A stretch of 64,000 nucleotides of DNA from Trinickia mobilis (GTDB lineage Bacteria; Pseudomonadota; Gammaproteobacteria; Burkholderiales; Burkholderiaceae): the NCBI RefSeq assembly GCF_017315705.1, contig NZ_JAFLRF010000001.1, positions 1-64,000 on the forward strand, written 5' to 3'. The position numbers and the translations under genes are program-made. Of the stretch, positions 1-8,578 are shown one piece after another; the first letter of the stretch is position 1; each line of letters begins with the position of its first letter. Below the pieces are notes generated by a model. The model ran no database searches and had not been told where the DNA came from. It was given only the letters and a program-made list of their open reading frames with translations.

Positions 1-2
1 TC

Positions 3-83
3 GACAACAAGATCATCCGCCCCAGCGCGAATTACACGGGCCCGGAAGACCTGAAATTCGTGCCGATCGAAAAGCGCGGCTGA
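3..83 (+). CDS. C-terminal fragment of an unidentified protein
   Basis: The first bases of the window read as the last 26 codons of a plus-strand frame, ending ...KFVPIEKRG and a TGA at 81-83. The rest of the gene lies before the window. The fragment is too short to assign a family, and codon use is ordinary for this genome. It converges on the AraC-type gene that follows on the minus strand. Confidence 0.45.
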   Translation, partial: DNKIIRPSANYTGPEDLKFVPIEKRG

Positions 84-136
84 CAGCGTGCTGATGGAAG
101 GATGGGTGCGGGTGCCGGGCGATACGTTCTAGCGGC

Positions 137-1153
137 CTAAGTCCCGTCCGGCTCCGGCCGATAGTCGGTCGGCCGGCCGCCGGTCCACTTGCGGAACGCG
201 CGATGAAACGCGCTCGGCTCGGCAAAGCCTACGGCAATCGCAATGTCCGCAATCGTCTGCTCGCCGGCCTGCAGCGCTGCGATTGCGATGTCCCGGCGCA
301 GCGCGTCCTTGATCGATTGGTACGTGTAGCCCTCTTGCTTGAGCCGCCGCCGCATCGTCGCTTCCGCGAAACGCAGCTTCTCCGCCATGTCGTCGGCGCC
401 GGGCCACTCGGCGATCGGCATCGCACGCAACGCGTGGCGCACGCGCGCGGCAACCGAATCGGGGTTGCGGTACTTGACGACGAAAATCGCGGGCGCATCG
501 CGCAGAAACGACTTGAGCGACTTCGCCGTCTGGATCACCGGCAGATCGAGAAAGTCCGGCGACAGGTCGACATACGACGTGCCCTGCCCGAATTTCAAGT
601 CGTCGCAAAACATCAGCCGGTATTCGTGGCCGGCTGCGGGCTCGGGGCAACCGAAGCGGGCTTCGAGAATCGGAATGCGCCGCCCGACGAGCCAGCAAAC
701 CACCCCGTACACGAGGATGAAGTAGGTCGCGTACGCGAACATCTGCTTGCGCTCGGCACCGTCGCGCACGTGAAACGACAAGCGCACGCGGCCGCGTTCC
801 GAATCGACCTGCGCGCTCATGTCGTCCAGCACGAGGCGCATGAATCCGGTCGTGCGCGCGAGCGCCTGCGCGCCGTTGCGCGCGGTGAGCGCCGCCTGGC
901 ACATCGCGATGAAGCTGCCGCTTTTCATCGGATGCGAGTCTTGCCCGAAGAATTCGTCGTCGAGCGCGCGGCAGATCGCATTCCACAACGCGCCGTACTG
1001 CGCCGACGACACGCGCGCGAGCGGCGAGCCCAAAAGCTGCGCCGCAATGCCCGCCTCCTCCAAGAGCGGCTGCGGATCGACACCGCACCGATTGACGCAG
1101 CGCACCGCCTCTTCGACGAGGCTCACTGCGATAGTCCCTTTTTCGTTATGCAT
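137..1153 (-). CDS. AraC-family transcriptional regulator (PF12625-type N-terminal domain)
   Basis: A 338-residue protein with an Arabinose_bd-like N-terminal half (about residues 20-210) and a C-terminal AraC double helix-turn-helix (about 235-335). The HTH carries typical pieces such as MRRRLKQEGYTYQSIKD, IADIAIAVGFAEPSAFHRAF and WTGGRPTDYR. It is divergent from the acyl-CoA dehydrogenase that opens the valine/isobutyrate cluster. By position it is probably the cluster activator, playing the role MmsR plays in Pseudomonas, although its N-terminal domain is not the classical AraC cupin. An inverted repeat that could be its operator lies in the shared intergenic region. Confidence 0.9.
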   Translation of the reverse strand: MHNEKGTIAVSLVEEAVRCVNRCGVDPQPLLEEAGIAAQLLGSPLARVSSAQYGALWNAICRALDDEFFGQDSHPMKSGSFIAMCQAALTARNGAQALARTTGFMRLVLDDMSAQVDSERGRVRLSFHVRDGAERKQMFAYATYFILVYGVVCWLVGRRIPILEARFGCPEPAAGHEYRLMFCDDLKFGQGTSYVDLSPDFLDLPVIQTAKSLKSFLRDAPAIFVVKYRNPDSVAARVRHALRAMPIAEWPGADDMAEKLRFAEATMRRRLKQEGYTYQSIKDALRRDIAIAALQAGEQTIADIAIAVGFAEPSAFHRAFRKWTGGRPTDYRPEPDGT

Positions 1154-1220
1154 TGCAGCAAAGTTGATTCAGCGGGCGCCTTGCGCCGGATTGCGCGCAA
1201 AGGTCGGCCGCCGATGGCAA

Positions 1221-1254
1221 AAACGCTCAATAAATTTGATCGGCTTGAGCATTT
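1221..1254. promoter_or_regulatory. Inverted repeat between divergent AraC gene and acyl-CoA dehydrogenase
   Basis: Arms AAACGCTCAA (1221-1230) and TTGAGCATTT (1245-1254) are inverted copies with one mismatch in ten, separated by an AT-rich spacer in an otherwise GC-rich 325-bp intergenic region. This is a candidate operator for the AraC-type protein. The remainder of 1154-1478 shows no gene. Confidence 0.45.
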
Positions 1255-1478
1255 AAAGCAGCCTTCGCCGTTCTTACACTCTGTCGCAACAGGGCCATTT
1301 CCCGGGCCGTCGATGCCGGCGCAGCGCGCTTCGCGAAACGCGCCGCGAGGCGTCCCCGCGGCGCGCCCACGGCAGCCGGCCAGACCGCACAGTTTAGGGG
1401 AGCAGGCCGCCGGCGCCAAGCCAGCCCGGTCGTAAGCAGCCTCGCCCAGTTCGAATCAGCAATACAGGAGACCTCGTC

Positions 1479-2612
1479 ATGGACCACTTCTATACCGACG
1501 AACAACGGATGATCCGCGACGCGGCGCGCGAGTTCGCGACCGAATGCCTCGCGCCGAACGCCGGCAAGTGGGACCGCGAAGGCGAGCTGCCGCGCGAAGT
1601 CGTCTCGCAGTTGGGCGAACTCGGACTGCTCGGCATGATCGTGCCGCCCGAATGGGGCGGCACCTACACCGACTACCTCGCCTACGCGCTCGCGCTCGAA
1701 GAGATCGCGGCAGGCTGCGCCGCGTGCGCGACGTTGATGAGCGTGCATAACTCGGTCGGCTGCGGCCCGATCCTGAACTTCGGCAACGACACCCAGCACG
1801 CGCGGTGGCTCCGCGATCTGGCGCTCGGCAAGACGATCGGCGCGTTCTGCCTGACGGAGCCGCAAGCCGGCTCGGAAGCGAACAACCTGAAGACGCGCGC
1901 CGTCCTTGAAGACGGACACTGGGTGCTCAACGGCAGTAAGCAATTCGTCACGAACGGCAGGCGTGCGGGCGTCGCGGTGGTGTTCGCCGTCACCGACCCC
2001 GAACTCGGCAAGCGCGGCATTTCCGCGTTCATCGTGCCGACCGATACGCCGGGCTTCAACGTCGGCCGCCCCGAAAGCAAGCTCGGCATCCGCGCTTCCG
2101 ACACCTGCCCGATCTCGCTCGAAAACTGCCGCATCCCCGAGGAAAACCTGCTCGGCGAGCGCGGCGAAGGCTTGAGGATCGCGCTGTCGAATCTCGAAGG
2201 CGGACGCATCGGCATCGCCGCGCAAGCGCTCGGCATTGCGCGCGCGGCGTACGCCGCCGCGCGTGAGTACGCGAACGAGCGCATCCAGTTCGGCAAGACG
2301 ATCAAGGAGCACCAGACGATCGCCAACATGCTCGCCGACATGGAAACGCGCCTGAACGCCGCGCGCCTGCTCGTGCATCACGCGGCGCGCCTGCGCAGCG
2401 CGGGCAAGCCGTGCTTGTCGGAGGCCTCGCAGGCGAAGCTCTACGCGTCCGAGCTGGCCGAGGAAATCTGCTCGAACGCGATTCAGATTCATGGCGGCTA
2501 TGGGTATCTCGAAGACTATGCGGTCGAACGGCATTACCGCGACGCCCGTATCACGCAGATCTACGAAGGCACGAGCGAAGTGCAGCGCATGCTGATCGCG
2601 CGGCACGTGTAA
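1479..2612 (+). CDS. Acyl-CoA dehydrogenase, probably isobutyryl-CoA dehydrogenase
   Basis: A full-length 377-residue acyl-CoA dehydrogenase. It has the N-terminal helical domain, the FAD/substrate signature [12 protein letters not shown] near residue 125, a central beta domain and a C-terminal domain. The end reads [20 protein letters not shown] followed by YEGTSEVQ, where the catalytic glutamate sits in this family. The start follows the Shine-Dalgarno AGGAGACC. It opens a run containing mmsA and mmsB, so oxidation of isobutyryl-CoA to methacrylyl-CoA in valine breakdown is the likely job. Substrate specificity (isobutyryl versus other short branched acyl-CoA) is inferred from context. Confidence 0.9.
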   Translation: MDHFYTDEQRMIRDAAREFATECLAPNAGKWDREGELPREVVSQLGELGLLGMIVPPEWGGTYTDYLAYALALEEIAAGCAACATLMSVHNSVGCGPILNFGNDTQHARWLRDLALGKTIGAFCLTEPQAGSEANNLKTRAVLEDGHWVLNGSKQFVTNGRRAGVAVVFAVTDPELGKRGISAFIVPTDTPGFNVGRPESKLGIRASDTCPISLENCRIPEENLLGERGEGLRIALSNLEGGRIGIAAQALGIARAAYAAAREYANERIQFGKTIKEHQTIANMLADMETRLNAARLLVHHAARLRSAGKPCLSEASQAKLYASELAEEICSNAIQIHGGYGYLEDYAVERHYRDARITQIYEGTSEVQRMLIARHV

Positions 2613-2720
2613 GCTGTGCCCGCTTCTGGCGGGCGTAGCGGCTAGCTGTGGCCGACAAGCTCACGGCGCGCAGGTATTCACGCCCGCGCGCTCATACAAA
2701 GAGCAGCCAAGGAGACGACG

Positions 2721-2851
2721 ATGGACGACCCCCACGCTCACATTCGTTCGCTGTCGACCGGAGTTAGCGCTTTAGCGCTTACTCCGGTCCCATGCAAAGC
2801 TCCCCCCGAGGGGGCCGATGCCTTCCTCGGGGCGGCCCAGCGGGAGGCATC
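2721..2851 (+). repeat. Translated, structured intergenic repeat, copy A (with an inserted palindrome)
   Basis: This copy shares its head (ATGGACGACCCCCACGCTCA), a CCCCCCGAGGGGG hairpin and its tail (GGGAGGCATC) with copies before quiC and in the MFS gene. Arms GATGCCTTCC (2817-2826) and GGGAGGCATC (2842-2851) pair with one mismatch, enclosing the Shine-Dalgarno of the acyl-CoA synthetase. Unlike the other copies it carries an extra palindrome at 2757-2790: arms GACCGGAGTTAGCGCT and AGCGCTTACTCCGGTC, one mismatch. It starts on its own Shine-Dalgarno, AAGGAGACGACG. Confidence 0.75.
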
Positions 2852-2855
2852 ATGA
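2721..2855 (+). CDS. 44-codon leader ORF carried by the repeat
   Basis: ATG at 2721 follows AAGGAGACGACG. It opens a 44-residue frame beginning MDDPHAHIRSL and ending REAS, and its TGA at 2853-2855 overlaps the ATG (2852) of the acyl-CoA synthetase. The ATGA overlap, and the fact that the frame runs through the hairpin hiding the downstream Shine-Dalgarno, suggest translational coupling. The same peptide is encoded in frame with the downstream gene in the copies at 38673 and 37009. No independent function is known; translation is inferred. Confidence 0.45.
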   Translation: MDDPHAHIRSLSTGVSALALTPVPCKAPPEGADAFLGAAQREAS

Positions 2856-4579
2856 CAGCATCCCAACGCTTCCTGGACGCGCGCGATTTCCTGTTGCGCC
2901 ATCGGACCGACTACGAGCGCGCGTATCGCGAGTTCGCGTGGCCGCAGCTCGGCGAGTTCAACTGGGCGCTCGATTACTTCGACGCGATGGCGCGCGGCAA
3001 CGACAATCCGGCGCTATGGATCGTCGATGCCGGCACCGGCAGCGATTTGAAGCTGTCGTTCGCGCAAATGTCGCAGCGCTCGTCGCGCATCGCGAACGCC
3101 CTGCGCGGCATTGGCGTTGCGCGCGGCGACCGCGTGCTGCTGATGCTGCCGAACCGCGTCGAGCTATGGGATGCGATGCTCGCCGCGATCAAGCTCGGCG
3201 CAGTCGTGGTGCCCGCGACGACGCTGCTGTCGGCGAACGAAGTGCGCGACCGGGTCGAGGTCGGCGCGCCGAAGTTCGCGATCGTCGATGCGGCTGAGAC
3301 GGCGAAGTTCGATGCGCTCGATACCACGCTCACGAAGATCGTCGTCGGCAACGCCCATCCCCAGGCAGGCTGGCTCGATTTCGCCGACGGTTACGCGGCC
3401 CCTGCGGCGTTCACGCCGCAGGGCGTCACCGGAGCCCGCGACCCGCTGCTGCTCTACTTCACCTCCGGCACGACCTCGAAGCCGAAGCTCGTTCAGCACA
3501 CGCACGAAAGCTATCCCGCAGGCAGCCTGTCGACGATGTACTGGGTCGGCCTGCAGCCCGGCGACGTGCATTGGAACATCAGCTCGCCGGGCTGGGCCAA
3601 GCACGCATGGAGCTGCTTCTTTGCGCCGTGGAATGCGCAAGCGTGCGTGTTCGTCTCCCAGTTCGCGCGCTTCGACGCCAAGCAGGCGCTCGACACGCTC
3701 ACGAAGCACGGCATCACCACGATGTGCGCGCCGCCCACCGTCTGGCGCATGCTCGTGCAGGAGCCGCTCGCGTCGTATCCGGTGAAACTGCGCGAGATCG
3801 TCGGCGCGGGCGAGCCGCTGAACCCGGAGATCATCGAGCGCGTGCGCAATGCCTGGGGCGTGACGATCCGCGACGGCTTCGGCCAGACCGAAACCACGTG
3901 CGTGATCGCCAATTCGCCGGGGCAGCCGGTCGTGCCCGGTTCGATGGGGCGGCCGATGCCCGGCTACCGGGTCGAACTGGTCGATCACGACGGCAACCCC
4001 GCCGACGAAGGCGAGATCACGCTGCCGCTCGGCAAGCGCGGCGGCCACGCCGCGCCCCATGCAAGCGAGCCGCTCGGCCTGATGACCGGCTACGCCAACA
4101 ACCGCGACGCGACCGAATCCGCGATGCGCGACGGCCGCTACCGCACGTCGGACGTCGCGATGTGCCGCCCCGACGGCTATTTCATCTACATCGGCCGCGC
4201 CGACGACGTCTTCAAGTCGTCCGACTACCGCTTGAGCCCCTTCGAACTCGAAAGCGTGCTGATCGAGCACGAGGCCATCGCCGAAGCCGCCGTGGTGCCG
4301 AGCCCCGACCCGCTGCGCCTGGCGGTGCCGAAAGCGTTCATCGCGCTGCGCCACGGCTTCGAATTCGGCCCGGACCTCGCCAAGAGCGTGTTCCGCTTCT
4401 CGCGCGAAAAACTCGCGCCGTACAAGCGGATTCGCCGCCTCGAAGTGATCGAGCTGCCGAAGACGATCTCCGGCAAGATCCGCCGCGTGGAGCTGCGCCG
4501 CCGCGAGATCGAGCGCGGCGACATGCCCGCGCGCGTGGCGGGCGAGTACTGGGAGGAAGACTTCTCCGATCTACGCTGA
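2852..4579 (+). CDS. Acyl-CoA synthetase (AMP-dependent synthetase/ligase)
   Basis: A 575-residue ANL-superfamily adenylating enzyme. Motifs in order are the P-loop-like YFTSGTTSKPKLVQHTH (about 215-230), the A5-type DGFGQTETT (about 337), YRTSDVAMCRPDGYFIYIGR (about 430-450) and a C-terminal catalytic lysine region PKTISGKIRR. It should activate a carboxylic acid to its CoA thioester using ATP. Next to an isobutyryl-CoA dehydrogenase and mmsA/mmsB, a short branched or medium-chain acid such as isobutyrate is plausible. The ATG at 2852 is chosen because GGGAGGC lies just before it; an upstream in-frame start at 2792 lies inside the repeat and would add 20 unrelated residues. Confidence 0.9.
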   Translation: MTASQRFLDARDFLLRHRTDYERAYREFAWPQLGEFNWALDYFDAMARGNDNPALWIVDAGTGSDLKLSFAQMSQRSSRIANALRGIGVARGDRVLLMLPNRVELWDAMLAAIKLGAVVVPATTLLSANEVRDRVEVGAPKFAIVDAAETAKFDALDTTLTKIVVGNAHPQAGWLDFADGYAAPAAFTPQGVTGARDPLLLYFTSGTTSKPKLVQHTHESYPAGSLSTMYWVGLQPGDVHWNISSPGWAKHAWSCFFAPWNAQACVFVSQFARFDAKQALDTLTKHGITTMCAPPTVWRMLVQEPLASYPVKLREIVGAGEPLNPEIIERVRNAWGVTIRDGFGQTETTCVIANSPGQPVVPGSMGRPMPGYRVELVDHDGNPADEGEITLPLGKRGGHAAPHASEPLGLMTGYANNRDATESAMRDGRYRTSDVAMCRPDGYFIYIGRADDVFKSSDYRLSPFELESVLIEHEAIAEAAVVPSPDPLRLAVPKAFIALRHGFEFGPDLAKSVFRFSREKLAPYKRIRRLEVIELPKTISGKIRRVELRRREIERGDMPARVAGEYWEEDFSDLR

Positions 4580-4682
4580 TTCAACGCATGCCTGCACGCC
4601 GCGGCGCTTCGACGCTGCACGCCGCGGCCATCGATTCCCTGCCCCGGACCATGCCGGGACGATTCGCACAAGGAGCCTGTCA

Positions 4683-6206
4683 ATGAGCGCAATTCCGTCC
4701 ACCGCCGCCCAAACGCCGACCGTCAAGCTGTTGATCGACGGCGAGTTCGTCGAGTCGTCGTCGAACGAATGGCGCGACATCGTGAACCCGGCCACGCAGG
4801 AGGTGCTCGCGCGCGTGCCCTTCTCGACCGCCGCCGAGATCGATGCCGCGGTGCGCGCCGCGCACGCCGCGTTTCTCCAGTGGAAGACGACGCCGCTCGG
4901 CACGCGCGTGCGCGTCATGCTCAAGTACCAGGCGCTGATTCGCGAGCATATGCCGCGCATCGCGAAGATCCTGACCGCCGAGCAGGGCAAGACGCTGCCC
5001 GATGCCGAGGGCGACATCTTCCGCGGACTCGAAGTCGTCGAGCACGCCTGCTCGATCGGCACGCTGCAATTGGGCGAATTCGCCGAGAACGTCGCCGGCG
5101 CGGTCGATACGTACACGCTGCGACAGCCGCTTGGCGTTTGCGCGGGCATCACGCCGTTCAATTTCCCCGCGATGATTCCGCTGTGGATGTTCCCGATGGC
5201 GATCGTCTGCGGCAATACGTTCGTGCTGAAGCCGTCCGAGCAGGACCCGCTCTCGACCATGGCCCTCGTCGAGCTCGCGATCGAAGCCGGCGTGCCGCGC
5301 GGCGTGCTCAACGTCGTTCACGGGGGCAAGGAAGCGGTCGATGCGCTCTGCACGCACGAACTCGTGAAGGCAATCTCGTTCGTCGGATCGACGGCCGTCG
5401 GCACGCATGTCTATACGCTCGCGAGCCGGCACGGCAAGCGCGTGCAGTCGATGATGGGCGCGAAAAACCACGCCGTCGTGCTGCCCGACGCGAACCGGGA
5501 GCAGACGCTCAACGCGCTCGCCGGCGCGGGTTTCGGCGCAGCGGGCCAGCGCTGCATGGCGACCTCGGTCGTGGTGCTCGTCGGCGCGTCGCAGCAATGG
5601 CTGCCGGAGCTCGTCGAGAAGGCGAAGACGCTGAAGGTCAACGCTGGCACCGAGGCCGGCACCGACATCGGCCCGGTCGTTTCGAAGAGCGCGAAGGAAC
5701 GCATTCTGTCGCTGATCGGCAAGGGCGTCGAAGAAGGTGCGACGCTCGACCTCGACGGCCGCGACGTCAAGGTTCCGGGGTACGAGCAAGGCAACTTCAT
5801 CGGCCCGACGATCTTCTCGAACGTCACCACCGACATGACGATCTACACCACCGAAATCTTCGGCCCGGTGCTCGTCGTGGTGAACGTGCCGACGCTCGAT
5901 GCGGCCATCGCGCTCGTCAACCGCAATCCGTTCGGCAACGGCGTCGGCCTCTTCACGCAAAGCGGTGCGGCGGCCCGCAAGTTCCAGAGCGAGATCGATA
6001 TCGGCCAGGTCGGCATCAACATTCCGATTCCGGTACCCGTGCCGTTCTTCAGCTTCACGGGCTCGCGCGGCTCGAAGCTCGGCGACCTCGGCCCGTACGG
6101 CAAGCAAGTCGTGCAGTTCTACACGCAGACGAAAACCGTCACCGCGCGCTGGTTCGACGACGCGACGACCAACGACGGCGTGAACACCACGATCAGCCTG
6201 CGCTGA
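4683..6206 (+). CDS. mmsA: Methylmalonate-semialdehyde dehydrogenase (CoA-acylating)
   Basis: A 507-residue ALDH-superfamily protein with the MmsA-type features: FNFPAMIPLWMFPMAI, FVGSTAVGTHVY and the catalytic cysteine in GAAGQRCMATSV (near residue 290). It closes with the family's NIPIPVPVPFFSFTGSRGS segment. It converts methylmalonate semialdehyde to propionyl-CoA (NAD and CoA dependent), the last step of valine degradation. The start follows AAGGAGCCTGTCA. mmsB follows 30 bp downstream, so the two are very likely co-transcribed with the synthetase and dehydrogenase upstream. Confidence 0.96.
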   Translation: MSAIPSTAAQTPTVKLLIDGEFVESSSNEWRDIVNPATQEVLARVPFSTAAEIDAAVRAAHAAFLQWKTTPLGTRVRVMLKYQALIREHMPRIAKILTAEQGKTLPDAEGDIFRGLEVVEHACSIGTLQLGEFAENVAGAVDTYTLRQPLGVCAGITPFNFPAMIPLWMFPMAIVCGNTFVLKPSEQDPLSTMALVELAIEAGVPRGVLNVVHGGKEAVDALCTHELVKAISFVGSTAVGTHVYTLASRHGKRVQSMMGAKNHAVVLPDANREQTLNALAGAGFGAAGQRCMATSVVVLVGASQQWLPELVEKAKTLKVNAGTEAGTDIGPVVSKSAKERILSLIGKGVEEGATLDLDGRDVKVPGYEQGNFIGPTIFSNVTTDMTIYTTEIFGPVLVVVNVPTLDAAIALVNRNPFGNGVGLFTQSGAAARKFQSEIDIGQVGINIPIPVPVPFFSFTGSRGSKLGDLGPYGKQVVQFYTQTKTVTARWFDDATTNDGVNTTISLR

Positions 6207-6236
6207 GCCCGCAACGCGCAAGACGGAGACGCAACG

Positions 6237-7133
6237 ATGAAAATCGCCTTTATCGGCCTCGGCAACATGGGCGCGCCGATGGCGCGCAACCTGCTGAAAA
6301 ACGGCCACGGGCTGAACGTATTCGACTTGAGCCGCGACGCGGTGCAGTCGCTCGTCGACGCCGGCGCGACGGCGAGCGCCTCGCCGAAAGCCGCGGCCGC
6401 CGAGGTCGAACTCGTCATCACGATGCTGCCTGCCGCCGCTCACGTGAGGAGCGTGCTCACCGCCGACGACGGCGTGCTCGCCGGCATTGCGCGCGGCGTG
6501 ACGATCGTCGATTCGAGCACGATCGATCCCGCGAGCGCCCAGGCCTTCGCGAAGCTCGCCGCCGAGCGAGGCAATCCGTTCGTGGACGCGCCGGTGTCGG
6601 GCGGCACCGGCGGCGCGGCAGCGGGCACGCTCACCTTCATGGTGGGCGCGAGCGCTGCCGCCTGCGAACAGCTCAAGCCGGTGCTCTCGGCGATGGGCAA
6701 GAACATCGTCCATTGCGGCGACACCGGCATGGGCCAGGTCGCGAAGCTCTGCAACAACCTGCTGCTCGGCATCACGATGGCGGGCGTCGCGGAAGCGATG
6801 TCGCTAGGCGCTGCGCTCGGCATCGATCCGAAGGTGCTGGCGGGCATCGTCAATACGTCGACGGGGCGCTGCTGGAGCTCGGATACCTACAACCCGTTCC
6901 CCGGCATCATCGAAACCGCGCCGTCGTCGCGCGGCTACACCGGCGGCTTCGGCACCGACCTGATGCTCAAAGACCTCGGCCTCGCCGCCGACGCCGCGAA
7001 ATCCGCGAAGCAGCCGATCTATCTCGGCGCGCTCGCGCAGCAGCTTTATCAAACGATGAGCCAGCATGGCGGCGGCGGCCTCGACTTCTCGGCCGTCATC
7101 AAGCTGTACCGCGACGAGGGAGCCAAGCGATGA
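6237..7133 (+). CDS. mmsB: 3-hydroxyisobutyrate dehydrogenase
   Basis: A 298-residue beta-hydroxyacid dehydrogenase. The N-terminal Rossmann motif is GLGNMGAPMARNLLKNGH, the substrate-binding motif is DAPVSGGTGGAAAGTL (about 120-135), and the catalytic lysine lies in GMGQVAKLCNN (about 170). It ends with the helical dimerisation domain (KDLGLAADAA). It oxidises 3-hydroxyisobutyrate to methylmalonate semialdehyde, feeding MmsA directly upstream. Its TGA overlaps the ATG of a 41-codon relic ORF (ATGA). Confidence 0.95.
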   Translation: MKIAFIGLGNMGAPMARNLLKNGHGLNVFDLSRDAVQSLVDAGATASASPKAAAAEVELVITMLPAAAHVRSVLTADDGVLAGIARGVTIVDSSTIDPASAQAFAKLAAERGNPFVDAPVSGGTGGAAAGTLTFMVGASAAACEQLKPVLSAMGKNIVHCGDTGMGQVAKLCNNLLLGITMAGVAEAMSLGAALGIDPKVLAGIVNTSTGRCWSSDTYNPFPGIIETAPSSRGYTGGFGTDLMLKDLGLAADAAKSAKQPIYLGALAQQLYQTMSQHGGGGLDFSAVIKLYRDEGAKR

Positions 7134-7255
7134 TCGAACTCGATACCGCGAGCGAAGCGGGCGTCGCGCCGATCACACTGAAACGCGCCCCGGTCGACGC
7201 CTTCCTCGAAAAACGCGCGCCGCGCTGGAGCACGAACCCGGAAGACAGCCGATGA
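7130..7255 (+). pseudogene. 41-codon relic, probably an internally deleted enoyl-CoA hydratase
   Basis: The ATG at 7130 overlaps the stop of mmsB, and the TGA at 7253-7255 overlaps the ATG of the next gene, so it sits as a coupled link in the operon. The 41 residues start MIELDTASEAGVAPITLKRA, resembling an enoyl-CoA hydratase N-terminus. They end VDAFLEKRAPRWS, resembling the usual C-terminus of the same family (about 260 residues). The whole crotonase core between them is absent. My reading is a large in-frame internal deletion that kept translational coupling. It could instead be a genuine small protein. Confidence 0.5.
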
Positions 7256-8496
7256 ACATGCCTGCGGAACCCCCGGTGAGGCGAGCCTCCGGCGCTACGC
7301 CGCCCCATGCCGCGCAGCCGGCCGAAGCCGCTTCGCAAGGACGCGTCCGTTGCCACGTCGTGAACCGCGTCGCAATCCTGACGCTCGAGCGGCCGCACGC
7401 GTTGAATGCGTTGTCGCACGATATGGTGCGCGAGCTGGCCGGACACGTCGAACGCTGCCGCACGGACGACAAGATCGCCGCCCTCGTATTGCGCGGAATG
7501 GGCGAAAAGGGCTTCTGCGCAGGCGGCGACGTGCGTGCGCTTTACCAATCGTCCGGCACGGCCGGCAGTTCGAGTCCCGCGGACGCGACACCCGCGTGGC
7601 AGCAATTTTTCATCGACGAATACCGGCTCGATTTCGCGCTGCACGCGTTCCCGAAGCCGATCGTCGCGCTGATGGACGGCATCACGATGGGCGGCGGCAT
7701 GGGGCTCGCGCAGGCGGCGACGCTGCGCGTCGCCACCGAGCGCAGCAAGATCGCGATGCCGGAGACGCGCATCGGCTTCGTTCCCGATGTCGGCGCGACG
7801 CGCTTCTTGAGCGTGATGCCGGTGGAGTTGGAGCTGTACGTCGGCCTGACCGGCGCGACGCTGACGGGCGCCGACGCCGTGCGCTGCCGCCTCGCCGATG
7901 CGTGCGTGCCGAGCGACTGGCTGCGTACGTTCGAAGAGCGTCTGCAGCGCATGCCCGATGGCGACCTCGAACAGCGCCTCGCCGACGTCTTCATCCCGCC
8001 TGCGAACGTCACGCCGCACGCCGGCATCGACGCCTTCATGCCGCTCGTCGTCAAGCATTTCGCCGCGCGCCTGAGCGTTGCCGAGATCGCGGCGTCGCTC
8101 GCAGCCGACTTGCGGCTCGACCCGCCGCGCGAGCTGCGCACCTGGCTGCGCGCCACGCTCGACGCGCTCACCGCCCATTCGCCGACGATGCTGCACGTGA
8201 CGCGCGAAGCGCTGCTGCGCGGACGCTCGATGACGCTCGCAGAGTGCTTCCGCATGGAACTCGCCATCGCCGCGCGCGCGATCGAAGAAGGCGACTTCCG
8301 TGAAGGCGTGCGCGCGCATCTCGTCGACAAGGACCGCCAGCCGCGTTGGCAGCCGGCCACGCTCGCCGAGGTCAGCGTCGAGCGGGAACGGCATTTCCTG
8401 CGCTCGCCGTGGATGAGCGACAAGCACCCGCTCGCCGAGCTGGGTGCATTGCCGCACGAACGTGCTTCGAAGCTTGGCGCGAATCTTGGCGCGTAA
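7252..8496 (+). CDS. 3-hydroxyisobutyryl-CoA hydrolase-like (crotonase superfamily)
   Basis: A 414-residue crotonase-fold protein of HIBCH type. It has the oxyanion-hole segment GEKGFCAGGDVRALY (about 83-97), the partner motif DGITMGGGMGLA (about 141-152) and MPETRIGFVPDVGATRFLS (about 166-184). It also has the long C-terminal extension of hydrolases rather than the 260-residue hydratase length. It should release 3-hydroxyisobutyrate from its CoA ester for MmsB. The ATG at 7252 is chosen because it overlaps the preceding stop; about 35 N-terminal residues are poorly conserved in appearance. The upstream in-frame ATG at 7066 would lie inside mmsB. Confidence 0.88.
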   Translation: MNMPAEPPVRRASGATPPHAAQPAEAASQGRVRCHVVNRVAILTLERPHALNALSHDMVRELAGHVERCRTDDKIAALVLRGMGEKGFCAGGDVRALYQSSGTAGSSSPADATPAWQQFFIDEYRLDFALHAFPKPIVALMDGITMGGGMGLAQAATLRVATERSKIAMPETRIGFVPDVGATRFLSVMPVELELYVGLTGATLTGADAVRCRLADACVPSDWLRTFEERLQRMPDGDLEQRLADVFIPPANVTPHAGIDAFMPLVVKHFAARLSVAEIAASLAADLRLDPPRELRTWLRATLDALTAHSPTMLHVTREALLRGRSMTLAECFRMELAIAARAIEEGDFREGVRAHLVDKDRQPRWQPATLAEVSVERERHFLRSPWMSDKHPLAELGALPHERASKLGANLGA

Positions 8497-8578
8497 AGCG
8501 CAAGCTCGGCCGAGCGTCGCCCCCCTGTGAATCGCGCGCGCTTGGGCTCGGATAGGGATCGGAAGCTGCCGCCGCCGC

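Noticed and set aside
4769-7255. 828-codon open frame across mmsA and mmsB
   Set aside because: It is an Arg-rich shadow frame of the two well-supported genes. Only its last 41 codons (7130-7255) have their own start and coupling and were kept separately.
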